A DNA stretch of 64,000 bases from Rhabditoides inermis (GCA_963966185.1 CAWZYM010000425.1:248001-312000), one strand, 5' to 3'; positions 12,362 to 23,026 are shown, numbered from the stretch's first letter. Notes: generated from the letters alone by a model not told the origin. Translations and numbers: made by a program.

Positions 12362-14453
12362 GTGTGTTCGTGTCTAGATCTTGTCCAGACCTTGTCCAGA
12401 TCTTGTCCAGATATTGTCCAGATCTTGTCCAGATGTGTACAGATCGTGTCTATGTCTTGTCTACAATGTGTGTTCGTGTCCAGATCTTGTCCAGATCTTG
12501 TCCAGATCTTGTATACAATGTGTGTTCGTGTCCAGATCTTGTCCAGATCTTGTCCAGATCTTGTCCAGATCTTGTCTACAATGTGTGTTCGTGTCCAGAT
12601 CTTGTCCAGATCTTGTCCAGATCTTGTCCAGATCTTGTCCAGATCTTGTCTACAATGTGTGTTCGTGTCCAGATCTTGTCCAGATCTTGTCCAGATCTTG
12701 TCCAGATCTTGTATACAATGTGTGTTCGTGTCCAGATCTTGTCCAGATCTTGTCCAGATCTTGTCCAGATCTTGTCTACAATATGTGTTTGTGTCCGGAT
12801 CTTGTCCAGATCTTGTCTACAATGTGTATTCGTGTCCAGATCTTGTCCAGATCTTGTCCAGATCTTGTATACAATGTGTGTTCGTGTCCAGATCTTGTCC
12901 AGATCTTGTATACAATGTGTGCTCGTGTCCAGATCTTGTCCAGATCTTGTCCAGATATTGTCTACAATGTGTGTTCGTGTCCAGATCTTGTCCAGATCTT
13001 GTCCAGACCTTGTCCAGATCTTGTCCAGATCTTGTCCAGATCTTGTATACAATGTGTGTTCGTGTCCAGATCTTGTCCAGATCTTGTACAGATCTTGTCC
13101 AGATCTTGTACAGATCTTGTCCAGATCTTGTCCACAATGTGTGTTCGTGTCCAGATCTTGTCCAGAACTTGTCCAGATATTGTCCAGATTTGTCCAGATC
13201 TTGTCCAGATCTTGTCTGCAATGTGTGTTCGTGTCTAGATCTTGTCCAGACCTTGTCCAGATCTTGTCCAGATCTTGTCCAGATCTTGTCCAGATCTTGT
13301 CTACAATATGTGTTTGTGTCCGGATCTTGTCCAGATCTTGTCCAGAGCTTGTCCAGATCTTGTCTACAATGTGTGTTCGTGTCCAGATCTTGTCCAGAAC
13401 TTGTCCAGATATTGTCCAGATCTTGTCCAGATCTTGTCCAGATCTTGTCTGCAATGTGTGTTCGTGTCTAGATCTTGTCCAGACCTTGTCCAGATCTTGT
13501 CCAGATCTTGTCCAGATCTTGTCCAGATGTGTACAGATCGTGTCTATGTCTTGTCTACAATGTGTGTTCGTGTCCAGATCTTGTCCAGATCTTGTCCAGA
13601 TCTTGTATACAATGTGTGTTCGTGTCCAGATCTTGTCCAGATCTTGTCCAAATCTTGTCCAGATCTTGTCCAGATCTTGTCCAGATCTTGTCTACAATAT
13701 GTGTTTGTGTCCGGATCTTGTCCAGATCTTGTCCAGATCTTGTCCAGATCTTGTCTACAATGTGTATTCGTGTCCAGATCTTGTCCAGATCTTGTCCACA
13801 TCTTGTCCAGATCTTGTCCAGATCTTGTCCAGATCTTGTCCAGATCTTGTCTACAATGTGTGTTCGTGTCTAGATCTTGTCCAGATCTTGTGCAGACCTT
13901 GTCCAGATCTTGTCCAGATCTTGTCCAGATGTGTCCAGATCGTGTCTATGTCTTGTCTACAATGTGTGTTCGTGTCCAGATCTTGTCCAGATCTTGTCCA
14001 GATCTTGTATACAATGTGTGTTCGTGTCTAGATCTTGTCCAGATCTTGTCCAGATCTTGTATACAATGTGTGTTCGTGTCCAGATCTTGTCCAGATCTTG
14101 TCCAGATCTTGTCCAGATCTTGTCCAGATCTTGTCCAGATCTTGTCCAGTACTTGTACAGATCTTGTCCAGATCTTGTACAGATCTTGTACAGATCTTGT
14201 CCAGATTTTGTCCAGATCTTGTCTACAATATGTATTTGTGTCCGGATCTTGTCCAGATCTTGTCCAGATCTTGTCCAGATCTTGTCCAGATCTTGTCCAG
14301 ATCTTGTCTACAATGTGTGTTCGTGTCCAGATCTTGTCCAGATCTTGTCCAGATCTTGTATACAATGTGTGTTCGTGTCCAGATCTTGTCCAGATCTTGT
14401 CCAGATCTTGTCTACAATATGTGTTTGTGTCCGGATCTTGTCCAGATCTTGTC

Positions 14454-14455
14454 TA
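14454..14455. other. Paralogous empty TA target site of the transposon
   Basis: The sequence on both sides of this TA matches the two flanks of the transposon joined together. The left flank repeats 19128-19973 at an offset of 5,520 bp, and the right flank repeats 23827 onward. Only one TA is present here, as expected of an unoccupied site rather than an excision scar. Confidence 0.85.
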
Positions 14456-16310
14456 CAATGTGTATTCGTGTCCAGATCTTGTCCAGATCTTGTCCAGATC
14501 TTGTCCAGATCTTGTCCAGATCTTGTCCAGATCTTGTCTACAATGTGTGTTCGTGTCTAGATCTTGTCCAGATCTTGTCCAGATCTTGTCCAGATCTTGT
14601 CTACAATATGTGTTTGTGTCCGGATCTTGTCCAGATCTTGTCCAGATCTTGTCCAGATCTTGTCTACAATGTGTGTTCGTGTCCAGATCTTGTCCAGATC
14701 TTGTCCAGATCTTGTCTACAATGTGTGTTCGTGTCCAGATCTTGTCCAGATCTTGTCCAGATATTGTCCAGATATTGTCCAGATCTTGTCTACAATGTGT
14801 GTTCGTGTCCAGATCTTGTCCAGATCTTGTCCAGATCTTGTCTACAATGTGTGTTCGTGTCTAGATCTTGTCCAGATCTTGTCCAGACCTTGTCCAGATC
14901 TTGTCCAATTCTTGTCCAGATCTTGTCCAGATCTTGTCCAGATCTTGTCTACAATATGTGTTTGTGTCCGGATCTTGTCCAGATCTTGTCCAGATCTTGT
15001 CCAGATCTTGTCTACAATGTGTGTTCGTGTCCAGATCTTGTCCAGATCTTGTCCAGATCTTGTCTGCATTGTGTGTTCGTGTCCAGATCTTGTCCAGATC
15101 TTGTCCAGATCTTGTCCAGATCTTGTCCAGATATTGTCCAGATCTTGTCCAGATCTTGTCTACAATGTGTGTTCGTGTCTAGATCTTGTCCAGATCTTGT
15201 CCAGATGTGTCCAGATCGTGTCTATGTCTTGTCTACAATGTGTGTTCGTGTCCAGATCTTGTCCAGATCTTGTCCAGATCTTGTCCAGATCTTGTCCAGA
15301 TCTTGTCCAGATCTTGTCCAGATCTTGTCCAGATCTTGTCTACAATATGTGTTTGTGTCCGGATCTTGTCCAGATCTTGTCCAGATCTTGTCCAGATCTT
15401 GTCTACAATGTGTGTTCGTGTCCAGATCTTGTCCAGAACTTGTCCAGATATTGTCCAGATCTTGTCCAGATCTTGTCCAGATCTTGTCTACAATGTGTGT
15501 TCGTGTCTAGATCTTGTCCAGACCTTGTCCAGATCTTGTCCAGATCTTGTCCAGATCTTGTCCAGATGTGTCCAGATCGTGTCTATGTATTGTCTACAAT
15601 GTGTGTTCGTGTCCAGATCTTGTCCAGATCTTGTCCAGATCTTGTATACAATGTGTGTTCGTGTCCAGATCTTGTCCAGATCTTGTCCAGATCTTGTCCA
15701 GATCTTGTCCAGATCTTGTCTACAATGTGTGTTCGTGTCTAGATCTTGTCCAGATCTTGTCCAGACCTTGTCCAGATCTTGTCCAGATCTTGTCCAGATG
15801 TGTCCAGATCGTGTCTATGTCTTGTCTACAATGTGTGTTCGTGTCCAGATCTTGTCCAGATCTTGTCCAGATCTTGTATACAATGTGTGTTCGTGTCCAG
15901 ATCTTGTCCAGATCTTGTCCAGATCTTGTATACAATGTGTGTTCGTGTCCAGATCTTGTCCAGATCTTGTCCAGATCTTGTCCAGATCTTGTCCAGATCT
16001 TGTCCAGATCTTGTCCAGATCTTGTCCAGATCTTGTACAGATCTTGTACAGATCTTGTCCAGATTTTGTCCAGATCTTGTCTACAATATGTATTTGTGTC
16101 CGGATCTTGTCCAGATCTTGTCCAGATCTTGTCCAGATCTTGTCTACAATGTGTGTTCGTGTCCAGATCTTGTCCAGATCTTGTCCAGATCTTGTCCAGA
16201 TCTTGTATACAATGTGTGTTCGTGTCCAGATCTTGTCCAGATCTTGTCCAGATCTTGTCCAGATCTTGTCTACAATATGTGTTTGTGTCCGGATCTTGTC
16301 CAGATCTTGT

Positions 16311-17563
16311 CTACAATGTGTATTCGTGTCCAGATCTTGTCCAGATCTTGTCCAGATCTTGTATACAATGTGTGTTCGTGTCCAGATCTTGTCCAGATCT
16401 TGTATACAATGTGTGCTCGTGTCCAGATCTTGTCCAGATCTTGTCCAGATATTGTCTACAATGTGTGTTCGTGTCCAGATCTTGTCCAGATCTTGTCAAG
16501 ACCTTGTCCAGATCTTGTCCAGATCTTGTCCAGATCTTGTATACAATGTGTGTTCGTGTCCAGATCTTGTCCAGATCTTGTACAGATCTTGTCCAGATCT
16601 TGTACAGATCTTGTCCAGATCTTGTCCAGATCTTGTCCAGATCTTGTCTACAATATGTGTTTGTGTCCGGATCTTGTCCAGATCTTGTCCAGAGCTTGTC
16701 CAGATCTTGTCTACAATGTGTGTTCGTGTCCAGATCTTGTCCAGAACTTGTCCAGATATTGTCCAGATCTTGTCCAGATCTTGTCCAGATCTTCTCTGCA
16801 ATGTGTGTTCGTGTCTAGATCTTGTCCAGACCTTGTCCAGATCTTGTCCAGATCTTGTCCAGATCTTGTCCAGATGTGTACAGATCGTGTCTATGTCTTG
16901 TCTACAATGTGTGTTCGTGTCCAGATCTTGTCCAGATCTTGTCCAGATCTTGTATACAATGTGTGTTCGTGTCCAGATCTTGTCCAGATCTTGTCCAAAT
17001 CTTGTCCAGATCTTGTCCAGATCTTGTCCAGATCTTGTCTACAATATGTGTTTGTGTCCGGATCTTGTCCAGATCTTGTCCAGATCTTGTCCAGATCTTG
17101 TCTACAATGTGTATTCGTGTCCAGATCTTGTCCACATCTTGTCCAGATCTTGTCCAGATCTTGTCCAGATCTTGTCCAGATCTTGTCCAGATCTTGTCCA
17201 GACCTTGTCCAGATCTTGTCCAGATCTTGTCCAGATGTGTCCAGATCGTGTCTATGTCTTGTCTACAATGTGTGTTCGTGTCCAGATCTTGTCCAGATCT
17301 TGTCCAGATCTTGTATACAATGTGTGTTCGTGTCCAGATCTTGTCCAGATCTTGTCCAGATCTTGTATACAATGTGTGTTCGTGTCCAGATCTTGTCCAG
17401 ATCTTGTCCAGATCTTGTCTACAATGTGTGTTCGTGTCCAGATCTTGTCCAGATCTTGTATACAATGTGTGTTCGTGTCCAGATCTTGTCCAGATCTTGT
17501 CCAGATCTTGTCCAGATCTTGTCTACAATATGTGTTTGTGTCCGGATCTTGTCCAGATCTTGT
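16311..17563 (+). repeat. Higher-order repeat of satellite A (1,253 bp), copy 1
   Basis: A 1,253-bp block followed immediately by a near-identical copy at 17564-18816. Diagnostic variants shared by both include GTCAAGACCTT, CTTCTCTGCAATG and the GTCCAAATCTT unit. A further copy lies to the right of the transposon from about 25704. Confidence 0.85.
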
Positions 17564-18816
17564 CTACAATGTGTATTCGTGTCCAGATCTTGTCCAGATC
17601 TTGTCCAGATCTTGTATACAATGTGTGTTCGTGTCCAGATCTTGTCCAGATCTTGTATACAATGTGTGCTCGTGTCCAGATCTTGTCCAGATCTTGTCCA
17701 GATATTGTCTACAATGTGTGTTCGTGTCCAGATCTTGTCCAGATCTTGTCAAGACCTTGTCCAGATCTTGTCCAGATCTTGTCCAGATCTTGTATACAAT
17801 GTGTGTTCGTGTCCAGATCTTGTCCAGATCTTGTACAGATCTTGTCCAGATCTTGTACAGATCTTGTCCAGATCTTGTCCAGATCTTGTCCAGATCTTGT
17901 CTACAATATGTGTTTGTGTCCGGATCTTGTCCAGATCTTGTCCAGAGCTTGTCCAGATCTTGTCTACAATGTGTGTTCGTGTCCAGATCTTGTCCAGAAC
18001 TTGTCCAGATATTGTCCAGATCTTGTCCAGATCTTGTCCAGATCTTCTCTGCAATGTGTGTTCGTGTCTAGATCTTGTCCAGACCTTGTCCAGATCTTGT
18101 CCAGATCTTGTCCAGATCTTGTCCAGATGTGTACAGATCGTGTCTATGTCTTGTCTACAATGTGTGTTCGTGTCCAGATCTTGTCCAGATCTTGTCCAGA
18201 TCTTGTATACAATGTGTGTTCGTGTCCAGATCTTGTCCAGATCTTGTCCAAATCTTGTCCAGATCTTGTCCAGATCTTGTCCAGATCTTGTCTACAATAT
18301 GTGTTTGTGTCCGGATCTTGTCCAGATCTTGTCCAGATCTTGTCCAGATCTTGTCTACAATGTGTATTCGTGTCCAGATCTTGTCCACATCTTGTCCAGA
18401 TCTTGTCCAGATCTTGTCCAGATCTTGTCCAGATCTTGTCCAGATCTTGTCCAGACCTTGTCCAGATCTTGTCCAGATCTTGTCCAGATGTGTCCAGATC
18501 GTGTCTATGTCTTGTCTACAATGTGTGTTCGTGTCCAGATCTTGTCCAGATCTTGTCCAGATCTTGTATACAATGTGTGTTCGTGTCCAGATCTTGTCCA
18601 GATCTTGTCCAGATCTTGTATACAATGTGTGTTCGTGTCCAGATCTTGTCCAGATCTTGTCCAGATCTTGTCCAGATCTTGTCCAGATCTTGTCCAGATC
18701 TTGTACAGATCTTGTCCAGATCTTGTACAGGTCTTGTACAGATCTTGTCCAGATTTTGTCCAGATCTTGTCTACAATATGTATTTGTGTCCGGATCTTGT
18801 CCAGATCTTGTCCAGA
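17564..18816 (+). repeat. Higher-order repeat of satellite A (1,253 bp), copy 2
   Basis: Tandem copy of 16311-17563. The stretch from about 17564 to 18954 recurs at about 25704-27094, offset 8,140 bp, on the other side of the transposon. The two flanks are therefore segmental copies of each other, apart from the transposon insertion. The right end is approximate, because the block grades into other A sequence. Confidence 0.82.
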
Positions 18817-19973
18817 TCTTGTCCAGATCTTGTCTACAATGTGTGTTCGTGTCCAGATCTTGTCCAGATCTTGTCCAGATCTTGTCCAGATCTTGTCTAC
18901 AATGTGTGTTCGTGTCCAGATCTTGTCCAGATCTTGTCCAGATCTTGTATACAATGTGTGTTCGTGTCCAGATCTTGTCCAGATCTTGTCCAGATCATGT
19001 CTACAATATGTGTTTGTGTCCGGATCTTGTCCAGATCTTGTCTACAATGTGTATTCGTGTCCAGATCTTGTCCAGATCTTGTCCAGATCTTGTCCAGATC
19101 TTGTCCAGATCTTGTCCAGATCTTGTCTACAATGTGTGTTCGTGTCCAGATCTTGTCCAGATCTTGTCCAAATCTTGTCCAGATCTTGTCCAGATCTTGT
19201 CCAGATCTTGTCTACAATATGTGTTTGTGTCCGGATCTTGTCCAGATCTTGTCCAGATCTTGTCCAGATCTTGTCTACAATGTGTATTCGTGTCCAGATC
19301 TTGTCCAGATCTTGTCCACATCTTGTCCAGATCTTGTCCAGATCTTGTCCAGATCTTGTCCAGATCTTGTCTACAATGTGTGTTCGTGTCTAGATCTTGT
19401 CCAGATCTTGTGCAGACCTTGTCCAGATCTTGTCCAGATCTTGTCCAGATGTGTCCAGATCGTGTCTATGTCTTGTCTACAATGTGTGTTCGTGTCCAGA
19501 TCTTGTCCAGATCTTGTCCAGATCTTGTATACAATGTGTGTTCGTGTCTAGATCTTGTCCAGATCTTGTCCAGATCTTGTATACAATGTGTGTTCGTGTC
19601 CAGATCTTGTCCAGATCTTGTCCAGATCTTGTCCAGATCTTGTCCAGATCTTGTCCAGATCTTGTCCAGTACTTGTACAGATCTTGTCCAGATCTTGTAC
19701 AGATCTTGTACAGATCTTGTCCAGATTTTGTCCAGATCTTGTCTACAATATGTATTTGTGTCCGGATCTTGTCCAGATCTTGTCCAGATCTTGTCCAGAT
19801 CTTGTCCAGATCTTGTCCAGATCTTGTCTACAATGTGTGTTCGTGTCCAGATCTTGTCCAGATCTTGTCCAGATCTTGTATACAATGTGTGTTCGTGTCC
19901 AGATCTTGTCCAGATCTTGTCCAGATCTTGTCTACAATATGTGTTTGTGTCCGGATCTTGTCCAGATCTTGTC

Positions 19974-19975
19974 TA
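19974..19975. other. Left TA target-site duplication
   Basis: TA in the satellite context GTC-TA, directly before the transposon end CAGTACAG. It pairs with TA at 23825-23826. Removing the element and one TA restores a normal satellite A spacer unit. TA duplication is the hallmark of the IS630-Tc1-mariner superfamily. Confidence 0.93.
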
Positions 19976-20008
19976 CAGTACAGCTCGAGTTAGGTGATCC
20001 CTGTCCAT

Positions 20009-20026
20009 GGACGTCCATGGACGTCC
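20009..20026. other. 18-bp subterminal palindrome, left arm
   Basis: GGACGTCCATGGACGTCC is a perfect palindrome 33 bp in from the transposon tip, formed by tandem copies of a 10-bp motif. Subterminal symmetrical sites in Tc1/mariner elements often bind transposase. That role here is inference. Confidence 0.6.
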
Positions 20027-20280
20027 GGGATTATGGTGGACGTTTCTGGTGTCTCTCTCTTTACACACTCTCTCGCTTTCCTATCGCCTCCTCCCCACAG
20101 GCATTTTATGGCCCCTGTTTGAAGGGAATGTGGGCAGTGAGAGAACTGACTTTTCGAAATGAAGTTTTCATGAAACCAAACCATCACTATCAATTATGTT
20201 TTGTTCTGAGCATCTCGAATATACCATATTTGGTAGTGCTCCGATGAAATTCACTATTTCAATAAGTTCAGTACTGACTT
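20021..20280 (+). repeat. Intra-arm repeat, copy 1 (left arm)
   Basis: Shares two anchor segments with 20457-20747. One is a roughly 60-bp stretch ending ACACACTCTCTCGCTTTCC. The other ends GTTCAGTACTGACTT and contains CTCCGATGAAAT. The middle is diverged and of different length. This shows that each arm grew by an internal duplication before, or together with, its inverted partner. Confidence 0.75.
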
Positions 20281-20456
20281 CCACTTTTTGCATGAGTATA
20301 CAAATAATAATCTATAAGAGGTGTTTGTACTATTGATCACATTATTCGTTTTAGTTTACGTGCAGTTTGGTGGCTGATTTTCCTCATGTTGATTTCCAAG
20401 ATAATTGGTCCCCGATAAAACAAGATCCCTCGCCGCTTCCATTCACTCTCATCTGC

Positions 20457-20747
20457 GCGTCCATGTACGGTTTGGACGTGTCTGGTGTCTCTACTCTATA
20501 CACACTCTCTCGCTTTCCACTCGCGATGCGCATCGCACAGGGCTGTTCTGCCGATGGCGGTACAGTCTGCCGCGACTGCTTGTGTGATTGAGTCAACATC
20601 TGAAACGTCACTCGACTTTCTAGAATCTGAAAATTATGAAATAGGATTATTATAATCAACTGTCTCTTGTAATCGACATTAGGAATATACCATGGTTCAT
20701 AGGGCTCCGATGAAATCCACTACTTGAATATGTTCAGTACTGACTTA
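20457..20747 (+). repeat. Intra-arm repeat, copy 2 (left arm)
   Basis: Diverged second copy of 20021-20280. It has the same CTGGTGTCTCT and ACACACTCTCTCGCTTTCC segment and the same closing GTTCAGTACTGACTT. It lies 436-467 bp downstream of copy 1. It contains a 14-bp perfect palindrome, GCGATGCGCATCGC, at 20523-20536 that copy 1 lacks. Confidence 0.75.
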
Positions 20748-20777
20748 TAACCGCTATAACCGCTTTGTGTTGTTGCT

Positions 20778-20796
20778 GAGAGAGAGAGAGAGAAAC

Positions 20797-20860
<64 letters not shown>
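20778..20860 (+). repeat. AG microsatellite, left arm (83 bp)
   Basis: Almost pure (AG)n with AAAC and AAAG interruptions. The mirror tract in the right arm (22964-23022) is 59 bp, so the two have drifted apart by slippage. Confidence 0.95.
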
Positions 20861-20862
<2 letters not shown>

Positions 20863-20960
20863 TGGGTATGGAGGGCTGTTAGACAGCTGGGACCAGATCT
20901 GTTGCCACCCTGGATATGTGGCTACAGTACTCACGTGACGCAGACGGACCCTACAAGCCA

Positions 20961-21160
20961 GCGTGGGTACTGAGAGAGCGCGTGGGTATAGAGAGTGTCA
21001 GACAAGCTAAGAACCGGCGTGGGTAGTGAGAGAGAGCGTGGGTATGGAGAGTGCCAGACAAGTTACGAGCCAGCGTGGGTAGTGAGAGAGAGCGTGGGTG
21101 TGGAGAGTGCCAGACAAGTTACGAGCTAGCGTGGGTAGTGAGAGAGAGAGCGTGGGTGTG
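20961..21160 (+). repeat. Minisatellite in left arm (about 56-bp unit, about 3 copies)
   Basis: Units read roughly GCGTGGGTAGTGAGAGAGAG, then GCGTGGGT, then GAGAGTGCCAGACAAG, then a short TTACGAGC segment. Three copies of the CAGACAAG segment are present here against seven in the right arm. The outermost copy is a diverged variant (CAGACAAGCTAAGAACC) that is also outermost on the right, so the extra right-hand copies arose by later expansion. Confidence 0.9.
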
Positions 21161-21220
21161 CACAGCCAGCGAGGAAAACAGTTGCACAAAAATACGTTTA
21201 TCAAACATATAGTAATACAT
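21161..21220. other. Short interior spacer, 3' side of the transposase fragment
   Basis: This 60-bp unique stretch lies between the inner end of the left arm and the transposase stop codon. On the minus strand it would be the transposase 3' untranslated region. No canonical AATAAA is present on that strand; GATAAA occurs at about 21197-21202. Confidence 0.5.
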
Positions 21221-21730
21221 CTACATCAAGCGAAGTGCCTTCGGGATGCGTCCCTCAATAATATGAGAGCCGCCACTCTCTAGAACACGGGGAAGAATGT
21301 GCACAACATGATCTATATAGTTATTGATTTGCTCAAGAGTGATGTCATTCCACGCTTTCCGGACACTGTCTTTCAGCTCTTGCAGGTTGCCAGGCTTATA
21401 ACGTGTCCGAATTGCGTGCTTCATCTGGTGCCAAACTAATTCAATGGGGTTCATGTCAGGGGACTCGGGGGGCCAGTGAACGTACTGTATTCCTAGCCTA
21501 TCAATTTCCGATCGGGAATAGTAGGAAAAATGTGTGGGGCAGTTGTCCATCGCTAGAATACCCGTGTCATTGTGGGCTTCATGGTTGAATCGGCAATAGA
21601 ACTTGCGGAGTATCTCGGTGTACATCTCGCTGTCCATCCGAGTTTTGCCGTCGAACACGCACAACTTCGACTTGCCGTGCCGGCTGATAGCTCCCCAGAT
21701 GTGTACTGTCTCACGCTGAAGTGAACGCTC
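21221..21730 (-). pseudogene. Tc1-like transposase, C-terminal fragment (DD34E)
   Basis: The open frame has 169 residues, ending in a TAG stop at 21221-21223. An in-frame TGA at 21731-21733 closes the 5' side, and no ATG precedes the conserved part. Early in the fragment VHIWGAISRHG matches the transposase core strand region. The second catalytic Asp is in ILAMDNCPTH (residue 62, codon at 21545-21547). The third catalytic acid is Glu in SPDMNPIELVW (residue 97, codon at 21440-21442). Thirty-four residues separate them, the Tc1-type DD34E spacing. The helix-turn-helix DNA-binding part and the first catalytic Asp are missing, so this copy cannot make an active enzyme by itself. The retained part reads through without frameshift or stop, so the loss looks like a recent structural truncation rather than slow decay. 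It abuts an oppositely oriented gene at its broken end. Confidence 0.93.
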
Positions 21731-21750
21731 TCAAGAAAAAGAGCAACACG

Positions 21751-22361
21751 ATGCAGGAGTTGGCCAAGGCTCTCGAGAAGGCTGTTTTCAACAAGGACGG
21801 ACCGGACTACATCACCAAGTGGGACGAGAGGGTCAATGACAGTAAGAAGCGATTTGTCGAAGAGGTATGTAAGCGCCATTTACTTTTCCGTTTGATTTGT
21901 GTTTATTGAGTAATATTCAGGTGTGCAAGGCGCGTTTTCCGCAAGGAAACCACTTCGCTACCCAGGCGGCGTGGCACGATGCTGTGCAGAAGATGAACGA
22001 CGCTATTCGACAGCGCGAGAGAAGGAAGAACGAGAAGACTCCTAGTCGACGCACCAACGCCCTTCTTCAAGCGTCTCCCAGCTTCCCCATGCCTTTGAAC
22101 AGTTCTGTCCAGCCATCCCCGAGTCTCCAAACAGGCCGCTCCCCTCTTCAACCACTATGCTCGACACCCCTTCCGGGTCCCTCTTTTGTCGCTTCACGTC
22201 GTCAGTTGTTTGTCATGTCACCCACCCTCTCTCACAACGATCAGCAGTCTGAAAACGTCGATCCGTACGATTTCGATCGTTCAATTCCCACTGAAATAGG
22301 CAAGTTTGCACCTATCAACCGATCCAACGTCCGAAACGACTCTTTCATGCTTGATATGTGA
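21751..22361 (+). CDS. Unrecognised two-exon gene inside the transposon, probably 5'-truncated
   Basis: Exon 1 is 21751-21864 and exon 2 is 21921-22361; they join in phase 0 to encode 184 residues from the ATG at 21751 to a TGA. The frame is open a little further upstream (to about 21680) without another ATG, so the true 5' end may be missing. The N-terminal half is charged and probably helical, with a Lys/Arg-rich stretch around RQRERRKNEK. The C-terminal half is rich in Pro and Ser and looks disordered. I recognise no domain and assign no function. The frame is on the strand opposite to the transposase and its 5' end lies at the point where transposase homology stops. That suggests a captured 3' portion of another gene, but a second element-encoded protein is an alternative. 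Reading through the intron stops at 21907-21909. Confidence 0.6.
21865..21920 (+). other. Predicted 56-bp spliceosomal intron
   Basis: Donor GTATGT at 21865 and acceptor ATTCAG ending at 21920. The interior is AT-rich with a possible branch point near TTGAGTAAT. The flanking codons are in phase 0 (GAG before, GTG after), and removal joins two open frames that are otherwise broken by a stop. Its retention argues against origin of this segment by reverse transcription of mRNA. Confidence 0.75.
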
Positions 22362-22437
22362 AGTATATATTTTTGATATATTTATGTATTATGTTTGCAA
22401 TACAACGTGAATAAATTTATCTCATATGCGTGTATCC
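22362..22437 (+). other. 3' untranslated stretch of the captured gene
   Basis: An AT-rich 76-bp segment from the stop codon to the inner edge of the right inverted repeat. It contains the polyadenylation signal; no other feature was seen. Confidence 0.6.
22410..22415 (+). terminator. Polyadenylation signal AATAAA
   Basis: AATAAA lies 49 bp after the TGA stop of the plus-strand gene, in an AT-rich setting and just before the right inverted repeat. This supports the plus strand as the sense strand of that gene. Confidence 0.65.
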
Positions 22438-22863
22438 CACACCCACGCTCTCTCTCTCACTACCCACGCTAGCTCGTAACTTGTCTGGCACTCTCCACAC
22501 CCACGCTCTCTCTCTCACTACCCACGCTAGCTCGTAACTTGTCTGGCACTCTCCACACCCACGCTCTCTCTCACTACCCACGCTGGCTCGTAACTTGTCT
22601 GGCACTCTTCACACCCACGCTCTCTCTCACTACCCACGCTAGCTCGTAACTTGTCTGGCACTCTCCACACCCACGCTCTCTCTCACTACCCACGCTAGCT
22701 CGTAACTTGTCTGGCACTCTCCACACCCACGCTCTCTCTCACTACCCACGCTGGCTCGTAACTTGTCTGGCACTCTCCATACCCACGCTCTCTCTCACTA
22801 CCCACGCCGGTTCTTAGCTTGTCTGACACTCTCTTTACCCACGCGCTCTCTCAGTACCCACGC
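22438..22863 (-). repeat. Minisatellite in right arm (about 56-bp unit, about 7 copies)
   Basis: Seven copies of the segment that contains CTTGTCTG(G/A)CACTCT, separated by CCACGCTCTCTCTC and ACTACCCACGC. Six read CTCGTAACTTGTCTGG; the outermost is the diverged CTTAGCTTGTCTGA form. The left arm has only two of the common form plus the variant. Confidence 0.9.
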
Positions 22864-22963
22864 TGGCTTGTAGGGTCCGTCTGCGTCACGTGAGTACTGT
22901 AGCCACATATCCAGGGTGGCAACAGATCTGGTCCCAGCTGTCTAACAGCCCTCCATACCCACG

Positions 22964-22982
22964 CTCTCTCTCTCTCTCTCTC

Positions 22983-23022
<40 letters not shown>
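22964..23022 (-). repeat. CT microsatellite, right arm (59 bp)
   Basis: Near-pure (CT)n with one TTT interruption. It is the mirror partner of the 83-bp AG tract at 20778-20860. Confidence 0.95.

Positions 23023-23026
<4 letters not shown>

Larger units (their letters stand above)
6604..19975 (+). repeat. Satellite A array, block A2 left of the transposon
   Basis: A 13.4-kb run of the 11-bp satellite, entered from satellite B at 6603/6604 and ended by a transposon insertion. Higher-order organisation is obvious from the order of variant units. Roughly 1.85-kb blocks start at 6919, 8771 and 10546. About 1.25-kb blocks occur at 16311-17563 and 17564-18816. The stretch from about 13600 to 14455 is repeated 5,520 bp downstream up to the insertion point. 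Almost every unit carries AGATCT. No unique sequence, RNA gene or promoter was seen in it, and the long stop-free frames are a property of the repeat. Confidence 0.96.
19976..21160 (+). repeat. Left terminal inverted repeat of the transposon
   Basis: From the outside in: 802 bp of unique-looking sequence made of two diverged copies of a roughly 440-bp unit, an AG tract (20778-20860), 100 bp of unique sequence (20861-20960) and a minisatellite (20961-21160). It pairs with 22438-23824 in reverse. Coordinates of the outer 802 bp pair so that left plus right equals 43800, with no indel. Short open frames in it (up to 91 codons) occur as mirror copies in both arms, show no recognisable domain, and are not called. 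Confidence 0.93.

Noticed and set aside
20384..20659. 91-codon frame on the minus strand, and its mirror copy at 23141-23416 (+)
   Set aside because: It lies within the inverted arms, so it appears twice by symmetry. It has no recognisable motif or intron or polyadenylation context, and overlaps other short frames of equal quality.
20734..20973. Short frames with (RE)n or (SL)n repeats across the AG/CT tracts at 20.8 and 23.0 kb
   Set aside because: They are translations of a dinucleotide microsatellite and have no coding support.
21715..21750. Bidirectional promoter between the two head-to-head interior genes
   Set aside because: There is no intergenic room. The conserved transposase sequence and the other gene's open frame nearly touch, and the transposase lacks its N-terminus, so this is a junction rather than a promoter.
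21553..21879. 108-codon minus-strand frame overlapping the transposase and the cargo gene
   Set aside because: It is in a different phase from the catalytic residues and runs antisense through exon 1 of the plus-strand gene; it is a shadow frame.
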